Positions 17,558 to 27,550 of a stretch of 64,000 nt of DNA are shown piece after piece. The stretch comes from Defluviitaleaceae bacterium (GTDB taxonomy: Bacteria; Bacillota; Clostridia; Lachnospirales; WQUN01), in assembly GCA_009780585.1 (NCBI GenBank), contig WQZS01000011.1, positions 1-64,000 on the forward strand. The letters are read 5' to 3'. The notes beneath the pieces were generated by a model, which worked only from the letters and a program-made list of their open reading frames with translations, was not told where the DNA came from and made no database searches. Made by a program: the position numbers and the translations under genes. Every line of letters begins with the position of its first letter. Within the stretch, counting starts at the first letter, position 1.

Positions 17558-18262
17558 CTATTCCGAATTTGTATAATACTTTATAAACGCCCGGTTCACC
17601 TCATTATACACCCGCCGGGAAAGGGGAACCGATTCCCCGCCCTCCAGCACGACATCGTTCTTGGTGATGCGGTGAACGTGCCGCAGCCCCACCAGATACG
17701 AACGGTGGCACCGTACAAAGGCTTCGCCCAGTGCGTCTTCCAAGTCGCTGATTTTAGCGCGGGTTTCAATCGTTTCGTTTTTGTATTTGATATGTACGTA
17801 ATGAGCAAAGGCTTCAATGCAGCGTATGTCCCCCACCCTTACCCGTGCCGTGCCGTCGTTTGTTTGCACCGCCAGCGTTTCTTCTTCCTTTTCCAAGCGT
17901 TCCGCCGCTTTGTCCAACACGGCGAACAGCCTTTCTTTTTCAACCGGTTTCATCAGGTAATGCAATGCATCCACTTCGTAGCCATCGGCGATATAATCCG
18001 CGTACCCCGTGATAAAAATAATCTGCATGGACGCGTTGCCTTTGCGGATATGCCGCGCCAGGTTCATGCCGTCCATTCCGCCCATTTGGATGTCCAATAA
18101 AATAATATCCGGCGTTATTTCCCCGCCCACGATAAAATGCTCGGCATTGGCGAACGCCGCTGTTTTAATCGGCGTTCGCCTTTCGGCTGCCCATTCCCGC
18201 GCCAGCGCGTTTAGGTAGGCGACCTCTGCCGGTTCGTCGTCACAAATGGCTATGTTTATCAT
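17558..18262 (-). CDS. LytTR-family response regulator (AgrA/LytR type)
   Basis: This 234-residue protein has a receiver with Asp8-Asp9 acidic residues, phospho-acceptor Asp57 (LLDIQMGGMDG), a switch Thr (FITGY) and Lys in MKPV. The C-terminal LytTR DNA-binding domain contains CHRSYLVGLRHV and LSRRVYNEV. It likely controls promoters with paired direct repeats. It heads a two-gene operon with the AgrC-like kinase. Confidence 0.9.
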   Translation of the reverse strand: MINIAICDDEPAEVAYLNALAREWAAERRTPIKTAAFANAEHFIVGGEITPDIILLDIQMGGMDGMNLARHIRKGNASMQIIFITGYADYIADGYEVDALHYLMKPVEKERLFAVLDKAAERLEKEEETLAVQTNDGTARVRVGDIRCIEAFAHYVHIKYKNETIETRAKISDLEDALGEAFVRCHRSYLVGLRHVHRITKNDVVLEGGESVPLSRRVYNEVNRAFIKYYTNSE

Positions 18263-18321
18263 GTTGCGATTTTATCACAACCGCGCAAGCGCGGCACGCC
18301 TTGTTAAGCGCGCGGTAAGCA

Positions 18322-19314
18322 TTATTTTTTCAACATTAACGGTATAAAAATTTGTTGTTGCGCGATGCCGAGTACCGAATCAAACGCGCCGCCGACGTTC
18401 GGCATGTTGCACATCGCGGGTCGGTTGCAAAGCGCGACCATCTCCGATAATGTGCCGTGTTCAAATTCATCGTGGCTGTTTATCCACTCCATCATACATT
18501 CGATGGTTTCGTTGATGTCATCCGCGTCATTTTCGTCGCCTGTCGCAACCAGGTAAAGCCCACCCGGGAATTCTATAAGCTCATACGGGTAAACATCCGC
18601 TTCGGTAACGCCGTCTTTTATCGGGCGGATCAGAACCGACTTTCCGTTGCCCTCCGGGGGGTCTTCCCAAAAAAAACCCGGCTCGTCCGTAATTTGCTTT
18701 AAAATAAAATGGTCATGCGCATCCAGCCAGCTTTGAAAGCCGCCCTCCCCGAAGATTTCCTCCATCGTTTTCAAACCGGATGAAACCGCGCGGAACTTAG
18801 GGATTTCAATCCCCCGCATGTTCAGCAATTTGTTCCTTCTGCCCAGAACCTTACTTGCTTGGTTTAAATCGTTCATCCCTTTCTCCTCCAAAATATTATT
18901 CGGAAGGGAAATACCGTCCACGATGGTAAAAACGGAACTGTCACCCAGCAAATCAAGCGGCAACCTTACATCCGCGATTTCGCGAAGCTCCCGCACGAGG
19001 TTGGCGAGTATCGACTTCACCGTGGCGAGCGCCGTGATTTCCTCATCCAGTTCGCTGATGTTCTGTTCGAATACCTCGATTGCTTTTACAGCATCGTTGT
19101 TGTCAAATATCTCGCGTATTTGCCTTACCGGAACGCGCAGCTTCCGCAAAATAATGATTTGACGCAATCGGCGTATCGTGTCCCCGTCGTAAACCCTGTA
19201 CGCGTAATCCAACGTGCGTTGGCTTTTAATTAAGCCCGCTTGCTCGTAATAACGGAGCATCCGGGTTGATACGCCAAGGTTTTTCGATACCGCACCGGCG
19301 GTTATTAATTCCAT
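18322..19314 (-). CDS. MerR-family regulator with effector-binding C-terminus
   Basis: This 330-residue protein starts with a MerR winged helix (AVSKNLGVSTRMLRYYEQAGLI, then YRVYDGDTIRRL) and a dimerisation coiled coil (about 85-125). The large C-terminal part resembles GyrI-like or multidrug effector-binding domains but is not clearly assignable. An AGGGAGTG site precedes the ATG. No obvious target gene is adjacent, so the ligand is unknown. Confidence 0.8.
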   Translation of the reverse strand: MELITAGAVSKNLGVSTRMLRYYEQAGLIKSQRTLDYAYRVYDGDTIRRLRQIIILRKLRVPVRQIREIFDNNDAVKAIEVFEQNISELDEEITALATVKSILANLVRELREIADVRLPLDLLGDSSVFTIVDGISLPNNILEEKGMNDLNQASKVLGRRNKLLNMRGIEIPKFRAVSSGLKTMEEIFGEGGFQSWLDAHDHFILKQITDEPGFFWEDPPEGNGKSVLIRPIKDGVTEADVYPYELIEFPGGLYLVATGDENDADDINETIECMMEWINSHDEFEHGTLSEMVALCNRPAMCNMPNVGGAFDSVLGIAQQQIFIPLMLKK

Positions 19315-19387
19315 CGGGTTCGCACTCCCTTCACAACCCCATCATAAAGAACGACACGGTGTCCGTGTCAACAGGAGGATATATTAC

Positions 19388-19417
19388 TATAAAAACAACC
19401 CGCGAAACGCTCGCGGG
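19388..19417 (-). terminator. Terminator of the GAPDH gene
   Basis: On the minus strand, CCCGCGA and TCGCGGG form a 7-bp GC stem (19399-19417), followed by TTGTTTTTAT. It lies just past the gap stop codon. Confidence 0.8.
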
Positions 19418-19444
19418 CCGCTTGATAATTTTGTCAAACCTTTT

Positions 19445-20485
<1,041 letters not shown>

Positions 20486-20592
20486 TTATTTTTCCATAAG
20501 AAGTATAACACAAACCCTTGTGTTTGTATTGATTGTTTGGTTTTGTGTGATAAGATAATTCGTATAATTACATTATTTAAAGGAGCGTACAC

Positions 20593-21606
20593 ATGGCTAA
20601 GATTGTCGGAAAGCCCCTCCCAAATATCCCCTGGGAGGAAAAGCCCGCTGCCTGTAAGGAATTACTTTGGCGGTATTCGGGGAATCCCGTCATCGGCATC
20701 AACACCAACCCCAAGATTGCACGCGTATTCAATTCGGCGGTGATTCCCTACGGGGATGCCTATGTGGGCGTGTTCCGTGCCGACCATAAGGACATTTCCA
20801 TGCGCATCCACTTCGGAAAAAGCAAAGACGGGATCAATTGGGAGCTGGAAGATGAAGACATCAAATGGGTGGACGAAAGCGGCAAGCCCTTCCAACCGGG
20901 TTACTGTTACGATCCGCGCCTGATGGAACTGGACGGCACCTATTACATCATGTGGTGTACCAGCATGAACGGCTTCCCCACCATCGGCTTGGGCACGACG
21001 AAGGACTTCAAGACCTTCACGCGGCACGAAAACGCGTTCCTTCCTTTTAATAGGAACGGCGTACTCTTTCCGCGGAAGGTGAACGGGAAATATCTGTTAC
21101 TTTCCCGCCCTTCGGACAACGGGCACACACCCTTCGGCGATATTTACCTCTCCGAAAGCCCCGACTTCACCTATTGGGGTAAGCACCGTTTGGTAATGCG
21201 TACCGGCGGCGGGTGGGAAAGCCTAAAAATCGGCGCGGGCCCCATCCCCATCGAAACCGACGAGGGCTGGCTGATGATTTACCACGGCGTGGTGCTGACA
21301 TGCAACGGCTATGTGTACAGCATGGGCAGCGCACTCTTGGACTTGGAAAACCCCTCGAAGGTACTGTACCGCTCCAAGTATTACATCCTAACGCCGGAAG
21401 TACCCTACGAAACCGTGGGCTTTGTGCCGAATGTTGCCTTCCCTTGCGCTACGCTGTGCGACGCAGCAACCGGACGCTTAGCCATTTACTACGGCGCGGC
21501 GGATACCTACACCGCCGTCGCGTTCGGCTATGTGGATGAAATCATCGCGTTCACCAAGGCGAACAACCAATTAGGCGCGCTTGACGGGGACTTGGGCCGG
21601 GGGTAA
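20593..21606 (+). CDS. GH130 beta-mannoside phosphorylase
   Basis: This 337-residue protein is a glycoside hydrolase family 130 enzyme, the family that phosphorolyses beta-1,4-mannosyl linkages to release mannose-1-phosphate. Recognisable features are NPVIGINTNP near the N-terminus, YDPRLMELDGTYYIMW with the proposed general acid Asp, and GPIPIETDEGWLMIYHG. It is cytosolic, with no signal peptide, so it acts on imported oligosaccharides. GGAG precedes the ATG. Its 3' end overlaps the convergent DUF1062 gene by 56 bases. Confidence 0.88.
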   Translation: MAKIVGKPLPNIPWEEKPAACKELLWRYSGNPVIGINTNPKIARVFNSAVIPYGDAYVGVFRADHKDISMRIHFGKSKDGINWELEDEDIKWVDESGKPFQPGYCYDPRLMELDGTYYIMWCTSMNGFPTIGLGTTKDFKTFTRHENAFLPFNRNGVLFPRKVNGKYLLLSRPSDNGHTPFGDIYLSESPDFTYWGKHRLVMRTGGGWESLKIGAGPIPIETDEGWLMIYHGVVLTCNGYVYSMGSALLDLENPSKVLYRSKYYILTPEVPYETVGFVPNVAFPCATLCDAATGRLAIYYGAADTYTAVAFGYVDEIIAFTKANNQLGALDGDLGRG

Positions 21607-22174
21607 TAAATAATTCCATATCCGTTTTAATTTTATGCTTAACGATATCGCAAGGAGGGTCTGTATTAATGAGACCCTCTTTTATTATACCGCGCAGCTT
21701 ACCGACGGAAATACCCATTACCCCCGCCAGCAATGTACCCAGTTTTAATTCGAATACATACTTGCTTCGCAAATGGATATGAAGGGGTTGTTCCAAATCC
21801 CGCGGGTCAAATCCCTCCACGCGGTACCCCACCCCCGAGCAATCCACCACGCAAGCGTTGCGCTTCATAAAATCGCGGTCGAAAGCGTACCGCCATGCCA
21901 GCGCCGCGTCGTTGTGGGTAAATTGGTCGAACATTTCACGCGGGATATCATGCGGTTTGATACCCTTCATGATGGTTAGCTTTAACGTCGTGTCGCATTT
22001 CGTGCATTTGTAGATGATCCACACGTCGATGCGCGTGTTGTTGCCGTTCATGCGGAACTTTTCGCTGCAATAAAACGGCATCTTGCGGTTACACTTGGAA
22101 CAATGCCTAATGACCGCGGGCGTGGCGGTCGGTATGACGCGCCACGTTACTTCTTTATAATTGACATAGCACAT
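21551..22174 (-). CDS. DUF1062-type zinc-ribbon protein
   Basis: This 207-residue protein has two CxxC pairs (RHCSKCNRK and IYKCTKCDTT), which suggest a structural zinc site. The N-terminus and overall layout resemble DUF1062 proteins of Firmicutes, whose function is unknown. GGGAGGGG precedes the ATG. It converges on and overlaps the GH130 gene, so the two cannot share a transcript. Confidence 0.7.
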   Translation of the reverse strand: MCYVNYKEVTWRVIPTATPAVIRHCSKCNRKMPFYCSEKFRMNGNNTRIDVWIIYKCTKCDTTLKLTIMKGIKPHDIPREMFDQFTHNDAALAWRYAFDRDFMKRNACVVDCSGVGYRVEGFDPRDLEQPLHIHLRSKYVFELKLGTLLAGVMGISVGKLRGIIKEGLINTDPPCDIVKHKIKTDMELFITPGPSPRQARLIGCSPW

Positions 22175-22498
22175 AGTGCCCCTCCCAAATTTTAATAGGA
22201 AAGAGCAAAGGCTATCTCATTTATTCAATTAAACGCGATAGCCTCTGCTATGCGCGGTTTGCCGGAGTAGTCAAAACTCATTTACCCCCTTTTGGACGGT
22301 AACGCTTTTTACGGGTTTGATTGTAAACGGGTGGTTTTTACCGGGCAAGATAAAAAATGGATATAAGTAACTTTGCTTTACAATTATGTTTTTACGTAGT
22401 TATGTTATTGCGCAATTACGTGTTGTCATAATTATATGTCTATGATATTATGCATTTGCGTACGTACGTAATATCATATTATAAAGGAGGTAGCAAAA
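22175..22498. other. AT-rich intergenic control region with palindromic operator candidate
   Basis: No gene is visible in this 324-base divergent gap. An 8-bp hairpin (AGGCTATC at 22209-22216 with its complement at 22237-22244) lies near the DUF1062 start. Closer to the HTH gene, the sequence turns AT-rich with repeated TACGTA-like motifs. A perfect 10-bp inverted repeat, TATGATATTA (22441-22450) and TAATATCATA (22469-22478), ends just before the Shine-Dalgarno AAAGGAGG. Confidence 0.6.
22441..22478. promoter_or_regulatory. Perfect inverted repeat, probable operator of the HTH regulator
   Basis: TATGATATTA and TAATATCATA are exact complements separated by 18 bases. The centre contains the nested palindrome GTACGTAC. 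The position, 20 bases before the ATG of a winged-helix regulator, fits autoregulation. Confidence 0.55.
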
Positions 22499-23089
22499 AT
22501 GGAACGTGATTACGGTAAGGAAATTGACGGGCTCCGTGAACAGTTGGAGGAAATACGGGGCTTGCTGAAGAAGCCCGATAAAAAACCGGGGGGGCATATC
22601 CATATCGCCAAAAACATGCACCCCATGGACGAACGTTACTCCATACTGATGGAGGAGCTGTGCGAAAGGGTTAGCGAAAAAGGGGGTACGGGAGAAATTT
22701 CCTACTTTGGCGTGTTCGCTTCGGGGGACAACCAATCCAATTGGATGAACAGCGTCAGTACCGACAAGCTGTTGGAACTTATCGAAAGCAACGCCGCTGC
22801 GAAGGTACTCGCCTGTATCGGCAGTAACGACCGATTAAACATGCTGCTTGCCTTGCTGCGCACCCCACGCACCGCCGCGCAATTGGTGGAGCAATGCGGG
22901 TACAACACCACCGGACAGGTGTACCATCACCTCAAGCCGCTACTTGCTGCCGATTTGGTGCAAGAAGAAGGCAACCGCGGTGTGTACGCCATACCGGGGC
23001 ATCGTGTACAGGGGATTATCATGCTGCTGGCGGGCATCAGCGACATGTTAAACCCGAAATTCTCGCAAGGGGATTGGGAGGCGAAATAG
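22499..23089 (+). CDS. ArsR-like winged-helix regulator with N-terminal coiled coil
   Basis: This 196-residue protein starts with a charged helix (1-30) suited to coiled-coil dimerisation. Its C-terminal half has an ArsR/HTH_20-type winged helix (RLNMLLALLRTPRTAAQLVE, then QVYHHLKPLLAADLV). No metal-binding cysteine motif is visible. AAAGGAGG precedes the ATG. The palindrome directly upstream is its likely operator. Confidence 0.75.
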   Translation: MERDYGKEIDGLREQLEEIRGLLKKPDKKPGGHIHIAKNMHPMDERYSILMEELCERVSEKGGTGEISYFGVFASGDNQSNWMNSVSTDKLLELIESNAAAKVLACIGSNDRLNMLLALLRTPRTAAQLVEQCGYNTTGQVYHHLKPLLAADLVQEEGNRGVYAIPGHRVQGIIMLLAGISDMLNPKFSQGDWEAK

Positions 23090-23110
23090 AAGCATAGCGG
23101 AGCAACAAAA

Positions 23111-23130
23111 AACCCGCCGTCGGCGGGTTT
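23111..23130. terminator. Bidirectional-looking terminator between the HTH and cupin genes
   Basis: AACCCGCCG (23111-23119) pairs with CGGCGGGTT (23121-23129) around a single T. It is flanked by an A run on the left and TTTCTTC on the right, so it can serve both convergent genes. Confidence 0.75.
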
Positions 23131-23145
23131 CTTCGTTTCAAGGTT

Positions 23146-23814
23146 TTAATGCCCTTCTTCCATTTCCGCTATCGCTTTCGTGTGGTGAACCGTGCCGTGT
23201 TTGTGCTCCGGCGGCGCGTAGATGGTATAGAGCCTTATCGGTTCATGTCCGACATTGGTCAGGTTGTGCCACGTACCCGCGGGTACGAATATGGCGGAAT
23301 CTTCGAAGGCCATTTGGCGGAAGGGTAAATGATTGCGGTCCGGCCCCATTTGCACCAGCCCCTGCCCGCCTTCCAAGCGCAGGAATTGGTCGGTATGGGG
23401 ATGGACCTCCAGGCCGATGCTTTCCCCGGGCGGGATTAGCATAACGGTCAATTGCATGTTGCGTCCCGTCCACAAGGCCGTGCGGAAATTATGGTTTTGC
23501 ATCGTGGCGGCGTTGATGTTAACGACGTAGGGCTGCGGACCGTAGTCGCGTAATATCATTTCCGGTGGGAGGGGAGGAGGCATGGGCGGCCTAAGCGGCG
23601 GATACGGCGGCCTGATGGGTCCCGGCATGGGCGGATACGGCGGGTGGTGTGGCGGACGCGGCATTGGTGGGTGTGGCGGATGCGGCGGGTGCGGCATTGG
23701 TGGGTGGGGCGGACGCGGCGGATGCGGCATAGGCGGGTTGGGCGGATGCGGCGGGCGCGGGTTCGGATGTGGGTTTGGCCTTCTCGGGGGTGGTCTGAAT
23801 ATGCGTCTTGGCAT
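23146..23814 (-). CDS. Cupin protein with Pro/His-rich N-terminal repeats
   Basis: This protein is about 222 residues. Residues 5-80 are a low-complexity array of HPPMPHPP/RPPHPP-like units. The C-terminal half is a mannose-6-phosphate-isomerase-like cupin with metal-binding motifs (EVHPHTDQFLRLEGG and AGTWHNLTN). I chose the ATG at 23814 with GGAGG upstream; a longer frame extends to 24060 but overlaps the divergent promoter and lacks support. Cupins of this form occur in spore-coat or stress contexts, but the substrate is unknown. The His-Pro region could bind metal. Confidence 0.75.
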   Translation of the reverse strand: MPRRIFRPPPRRPNPHPNPRPPHPPNPPMPHPPRPPHPPMPHPPHPPHPPMPRPPHHPPYPPMPGPIRPPYPPLRPPMPPPLPPEMILRDYGPQPYVVNINAATMQNHNFRTALWTGRNMQLTVMLIPPGESIGLEVHPHTDQFLRLEGGQGLVQMGPDRNHLPFRQMAFEDSAIFVPAGTWHNLTNVGHEPIRLYTIYAPPEHKHGTVHHTKAIAEMEEGH

Positions 23815-23980
23815 GATGATGAGACCTCCGTTTGATAGAATCGGTTCATTACATCCTATGAGACAAGAGGGTATATTGCGCATGATGGATTTTTTTTGGC
23901 AAGAATAGTAATATAAGCAAACCAAAGCGCGCGTTTTGCAGTATATATCCGCAAAGGCCACTTCCAAGGAGGAACGTTTC

Positions 23981-25660
23981 ATGGGTACACTCGGACTGGA
24001 CACGGAACGGGGATTATTCCTCGGTATCGACTTCGGCACCACCAATTCCGTCGTAAGCATCTATAACTTCCAAGAGGGGGAGGCGCAAACCATCCCCATT
24101 GACGGCTCCAACATCTTCCCCACCGCCATACAATTCGAATCCGACCCCGAAGACGAAAACAAACTTTCCCGTATCTTCGGCGTGCAAGCGAAGGAAGCGG
24201 CGATTATTTACCCGCTTTCCACGGTGCTCTCGATCAAGCGGTATCTCGGCAGCGAACAGAAAATCAACGTCGTCGTGGACGAAAAGGAATACCCCTTTAC
24301 CCCTGAGCAAATCGCGGGGGAAATCCTCGGCCACCTCAAGCAAAAGGCCGACGAATACGCGCAGGAGGAGCTCGGTATTACGGGCGAATTTTCCGGTTGC
24401 GTAATCACCGTCCCCGCAAACTCCACTGACAAGCAAAAGAAAATGACGCGCGACGCGGCGGTGCTCGCGGGCTTTGACCCGGAAAACGTTTTTCTGCGTT
24501 TGGAACCTGCGGCGTCGGCCATTTCCTACGCGGTGGGCGAATCGAATGACAAAAAGGTGCTGGTGTACGACTTCGGCGGCGGTACGTTTGATGCTTGCGT
24601 TTTGCAAATCAAGGTAGAGGAAACGGGCGAACCCACGATACAAATCGTTTCGACCTATGGCGACAACAACCTCGGCGGCAACGACATCGACAAGGTCATC
24701 ATGGACATCGTGTACGAGGAATTTAAAAAGCTGACCAATGAAGAAATCGACCTCTTCGACGAAAACGCCGACGACGGCGTATCCAAGCGGCAAAAAAAGG
24801 TCGCCCTTGTGCGCCTGCAGCAAGCCGCCACCCAAGCGAAGGAACGCCTTTCACACACGAAATCAACCAAAATAACCCTCGCGCCGCTTATCCAAGAACC
24901 GCGCATCGTAAACATCAACATGGAAATCACCCGCGAACAGTTCCTCACGCACAAGCGCGTCAACGCGCTCGGCGACAGCGATACGACCTTCGAAAAATTT
25001 AAGGGTAAATCCGTTACCGACCTCATCGACGAAACCCTCGCGTGCGTCACGCGCTGCCTGGAAGCGGGTAACCTCACCGAAAAGGACATCGACGAGGTGT
25101 TCCTCGTGGGCGGTTCTTCCTCCATTTTATACGTGGGCGAAAGAATCACCGAACGCTTTAAGAAGGAACCCTTCAAGTCGCGCATCAGCCCCGCGCTCTC
25201 CATTTCGCAAGGTGCGGCGCATTATTGCAACATGATCATGATGCCCACCGTACGCGGTCCCGTGGTACATGAACGCACAATCCACCCGCTCGGCCTTGAA
25301 ATCAGCGGCCGCCGCTTCCTCGAAATCGTACCCGCCGGGCAGGACATCCCCAAGGACGGCTTGACGATTGACTGCGCCGAACCCCTCGTCACCAACCACG
25401 ACAACCTTACCAGCGTAGCCATCGTCGTATACGAAAGCACCCTACCCAAAACCGGCGAAAAGACCCCCTCCGTCAACCAAGAGGGCATGAAACGCCTCGC
25501 GGGCACTTCCCTGCGCGGCATCCCCCAAGGCCCGCGCGGGCAGGAGAAGGTCAAGGTTATCTTCCACGTCGGGCAGGATAATATGCTGAAGGTTACGGCG
25601 CGGAGCCTAAGCACCGACGGCGTGGTGACAGAGCTTTCGGTGGATGAATTGTATGTATAA
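23981..25660 (+). CDS. Hsp70-family (DnaK-like) chaperone lacking the helical lid
   Basis: This 559-residue protein has an intact Hsp70 ATPase: phosphate loop GIDFGTTNSVVSIYN, second phosphate motif YDFGGGTFDACVL and adenosine motif FLVGGSSSILYVG. The beta-sandwich substrate domain follows, but the chain ends at about 559, where DnaK (about 610) would begin its lid. ATG 23981 is chosen because AAGGAGG lies just upstream. No grpE or dnaJ is nearby, so it is an accessory Hsp70, not the main DnaK. Confidence 0.88.
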   Translation: MGTLGLDTERGLFLGIDFGTTNSVVSIYNFQEGEAQTIPIDGSNIFPTAIQFESDPEDENKLSRIFGVQAKEAAIIYPLSTVLSIKRYLGSEQKINVVVDEKEYPFTPEQIAGEILGHLKQKADEYAQEELGITGEFSGCVITVPANSTDKQKKMTRDAAVLAGFDPENVFLRLEPAASAISYAVGESNDKKVLVYDFGGGTFDACVLQIKVEETGEPTIQIVSTYGDNNLGGNDIDKVIMDIVYEEFKKLTNEEIDLFDENADDGVSKRQKKVALVRLQQAATQAKERLSHTKSTKITLAPLIQEPRIVNINMEITREQFLTHKRVNALGDSDTTFEKFKGKSVTDLIDETLACVTRCLEAGNLTEKDIDEVFLVGGSSSILYVGERITERFKKEPFKSRISPALSISQGAAHYCNMIMMPTVRGPVVHERTIHPLGLEISGRRFLEIVPAGQDIPKDGLTIDCAEPLVTNHDNLTSVAIVVYESTLPKTGEKTPSVNQEGMKRLAGTSLRGIPQGPRGQEKVKVIFHVGQDNMLKVTARSLSTDGVVTELSVDELYV

Positions 25661-25683
25661 CTGAAACATTGATAATTATAAGA

Positions 25684-25716
25684 AATCCCCTTTCCGCGAC
25701 GGTTAGGGGATTTTTT
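25684..25716 (+). terminator. Terminator after the Hsp70 gene
   Basis: AATCCCCT (25684-25691) pairs with AGGGGATT (25705-25712), followed by a T run. Confidence 0.8.
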
Positions 25717-25736
25717 AATGCATACCGCGCCGTATT

Positions 25737-26504
25737 CTATAATCTAAGGCAAACATCCAACGCCAAGCGCAGTACGGATTCGCGGATATCGGTGCGGGTT
25801 GTCCATTCGCGGTTATCCCATTCCTCCCCGGCCAGGCTGTCCCCGGCGTACAGGATTTGCCCAAAATCCACTTGATTGTACTGCGCCGCCGCCATGAAAG
25901 CGCTGGCTTCCATTTCCACGGTGACGCAGCCTTCCTCCCTGCGCCGCTGTACCTTTGCGGGGGTTTCGCGGTAGAAAGCATCCGTCGTCCATGTCTTTGC
26001 CTTGATGAAGGGGACGTTCTTTTCAAGTAAAACAGATTCGATGATTTGAACCACGCGGCTGTCCATCGAAATCACCCTCGACGGCTTTACGTAATGGTAG
26101 GACGCGCCTTCGTCCCGCACGGCGGTTACGGGGATGATTAAATGCCCCACGGCGATGTCCTTTTGCAAAACGCCGCAGCCGCCGCACGCGATGAACTTTT
26201 TGCATCCGTAAACGGTCAATTCCTCAATATGGCCCACCGCCAAGGGCGCGCCGACGATTGCCTGCACCAACGCCACCCGCTCGCCCCTATATTCCAGTTC
26301 ATATACGGGGATGGAAAAACTTTCGAACCGTATGGTCGCAACGGTTTTATGGGGATGCTCGGAAAGGACTTTTTCGATGGCGTCACCGAAGAAGCAAATT
26401 ACGGCGCGCTCCGATATGTCGATGGGTTGTATAATTCTTTCGGGGCGTATTAAAGCGTTCCTGTCTTCGTCATATTCCAAAATCGGAAATTCGCTTTTTA
26501 TCAT
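25737..26504 (-). CDS. Nucleoside phosphorylase (uridine/purine type)
   Basis: This 255-residue protein belongs to the PNP/UDP phosphorylase family, which cleaves nucleosides with phosphate to free base and ribose-1-phosphate. The phosphate/ribose region CGGCGVLQKDIAVGHLIIP and the ribose-binding VTVEMEASAF are typical. AAGGAGG precedes the ATG. It ends the leftward group that starts with ruvA and lies 14 bases after ruvB. Confidence 0.87.
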   Translation of the reverse strand: MIKSEFPILEYDEDRNALIRPERIIQPIDISERAVICFFGDAIEKVLSEHPHKTVATIRFESFSIPVYELEYRGERVALVQAIVGAPLAVGHIEELTVYGCKKFIACGGCGVLQKDIAVGHLIIPVTAVRDEGASYHYVKPSRVISMDSRVVQIIESVLLEKNVPFIKAKTWTTDAFYRETPAKVQRRREEGCVTVEMEASAFMAAAQYNQVDFGQILYAGDSLAGEEWDNREWTTRTDIRESVLRLALDVCLRL

Positions 26505-26518
26505 GGGGTGAATCCTCC

Positions 26519-27550
26519 TTATATTTCGTTTAACAATAATTGCCCTTGTTCCACCGGCGGCACAAGCCCCAGGTGCTGATACCCCAGCCTCGTGACCGTC
26601 CGCCCCCGCGGTGTGCGTTGGATGAAGCCGAGTTGCAATAAGTACGGCTCCGCTACGTCCTCCAGCGTCCCCGCTTCCTCGTCGATGCTGGCGGCGAGCG
26701 TATCCAACCCTACCGGCCCTCCGCCGAACTTATCGATGATGGCGCGGAGGATTTTTTTGTCCACGGCGTCGAGCCCCATGGGGTCGATGTCCAAGCGGTC
26801 GAGGGAATCCTTCGCAACTTCGTGGGTTATGATGCCGTCGTAACGTACTTGAGCGAAGTCGCGCACGCGCTTAAGCAAACGGTTGGCGATGCGGGGGGTG
26901 CCGCGGGCTCGGCGGGCGATCTCATCCGCGCCTTCGGGTTGGGTTTCCACACCGAGTACATTCGAGGAACGGATAATAATCGTGCGCAAGTCGTTTACGC
27001 TGTACGGCTCGAGGTGATGCACCACGCCGAAGCGGTCGCGCAGGGGTGCGGTTAATAAACCGATGCGCGTGGTGGCGCCGATTAACGTAAACTTGGGGAG
27101 GTCGAGGCGGATGGAGCGAGCAGCGGGACCTTTGCCGATGATGATATCCAGCACGAAGTCCTCCATGGCGGGGTACAGGATTTCTTCAATGTTGCGGTTA
27201 AGGCGGTGGATTTCGTCGATGAACAGGAAGTCGCCTTCATTGAGGTCGTTGAGGATCGCAGCCATGTCGCCGGGGCGTTCGATGGCGGGTCCGGCGGTGA
27301 TGCGCAGGCGGGCATCCATGGCATGGGCGATGATGCCGGAAAGGGTCGTCTTGCCCAAGCCCGGCTGCCCGTAGAGTAGGACATGGTCGAGGGTTTCGCC
27401 GCGTTGCAAGGCAGCCTCGACGAAGACCTTCATATTTTCCTTCACCTTGTCCTGCCCGATGTAATCGTCGAAACGGGTGGGGCGGAGCTTTAATTCGATT
27501 TCTTCATCTTCCTCGCGGTTATAACCCGTGGTGTTGAGCAGTCCCGTCAT
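26519..27550 (-). CDS. ruvB: Holliday junction branch-migration ATPase RuvB
   Basis: This 343-residue AAA+ motor drives branch migration of Holliday junctions with RuvA. Walker A is [11 protein letters not shown] (about residues 60-70), Walker B is [10 protein letters not shown], sensor 1 is GATTR, and a C-terminal winged helix ends in RTPRGRTVT. Its ATG overlaps the stop of the rhuM gene by four bases, so its translation is probably coupled to rhuM instead of to ruvA as in most genomes. Confidence 0.97.
   Translation of the reverse strand: MTGLLNTTGYNREEDEEIELKLRPTRFDDYIGQDKVKENMKVFVEAALQRGETLDHVLLYGQPGLGKTTLSGIIAHAMDARLRITAGPAIERPGDMAAILNDLNEGDFLFIDEIHRLNRNIEEILYPAMEDFVLDIIIGKGPAARSIRLDLPKFTLIGATTRIGLLTAPLRDRFGVVHHLEPYSVNDLRTIIIRSSNVLGVETQPEGADEIARRARGTPRIANRLLKRVRDFAQVRYDGIITHEVAKDSLDRLDIDPMGLDAVDKKILRAIIDKFGGGPVGLDTLAASIDEEAGTLEDVAEPYLLQLGFIQRTPRGRTVTRLGYQHLGLVPPVEQGQLLLNEI

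Noticed and set aside
23582-23835. Short regularly spaced repeats that look CRISPR-like, with long open frames on the plus strand
   Set aside because: The units are variable and in frame with the minus-strand Pro/His-rich part of the cupin gene; no constant repeat with unique spacers exists.
23815-24060. N-terminal extension of the cupin frame
   Set aside because: It covers the divergent promoter region and the start of the Hsp70 gene, and a good ribosome-binding site supports the inner ATG at 23814.
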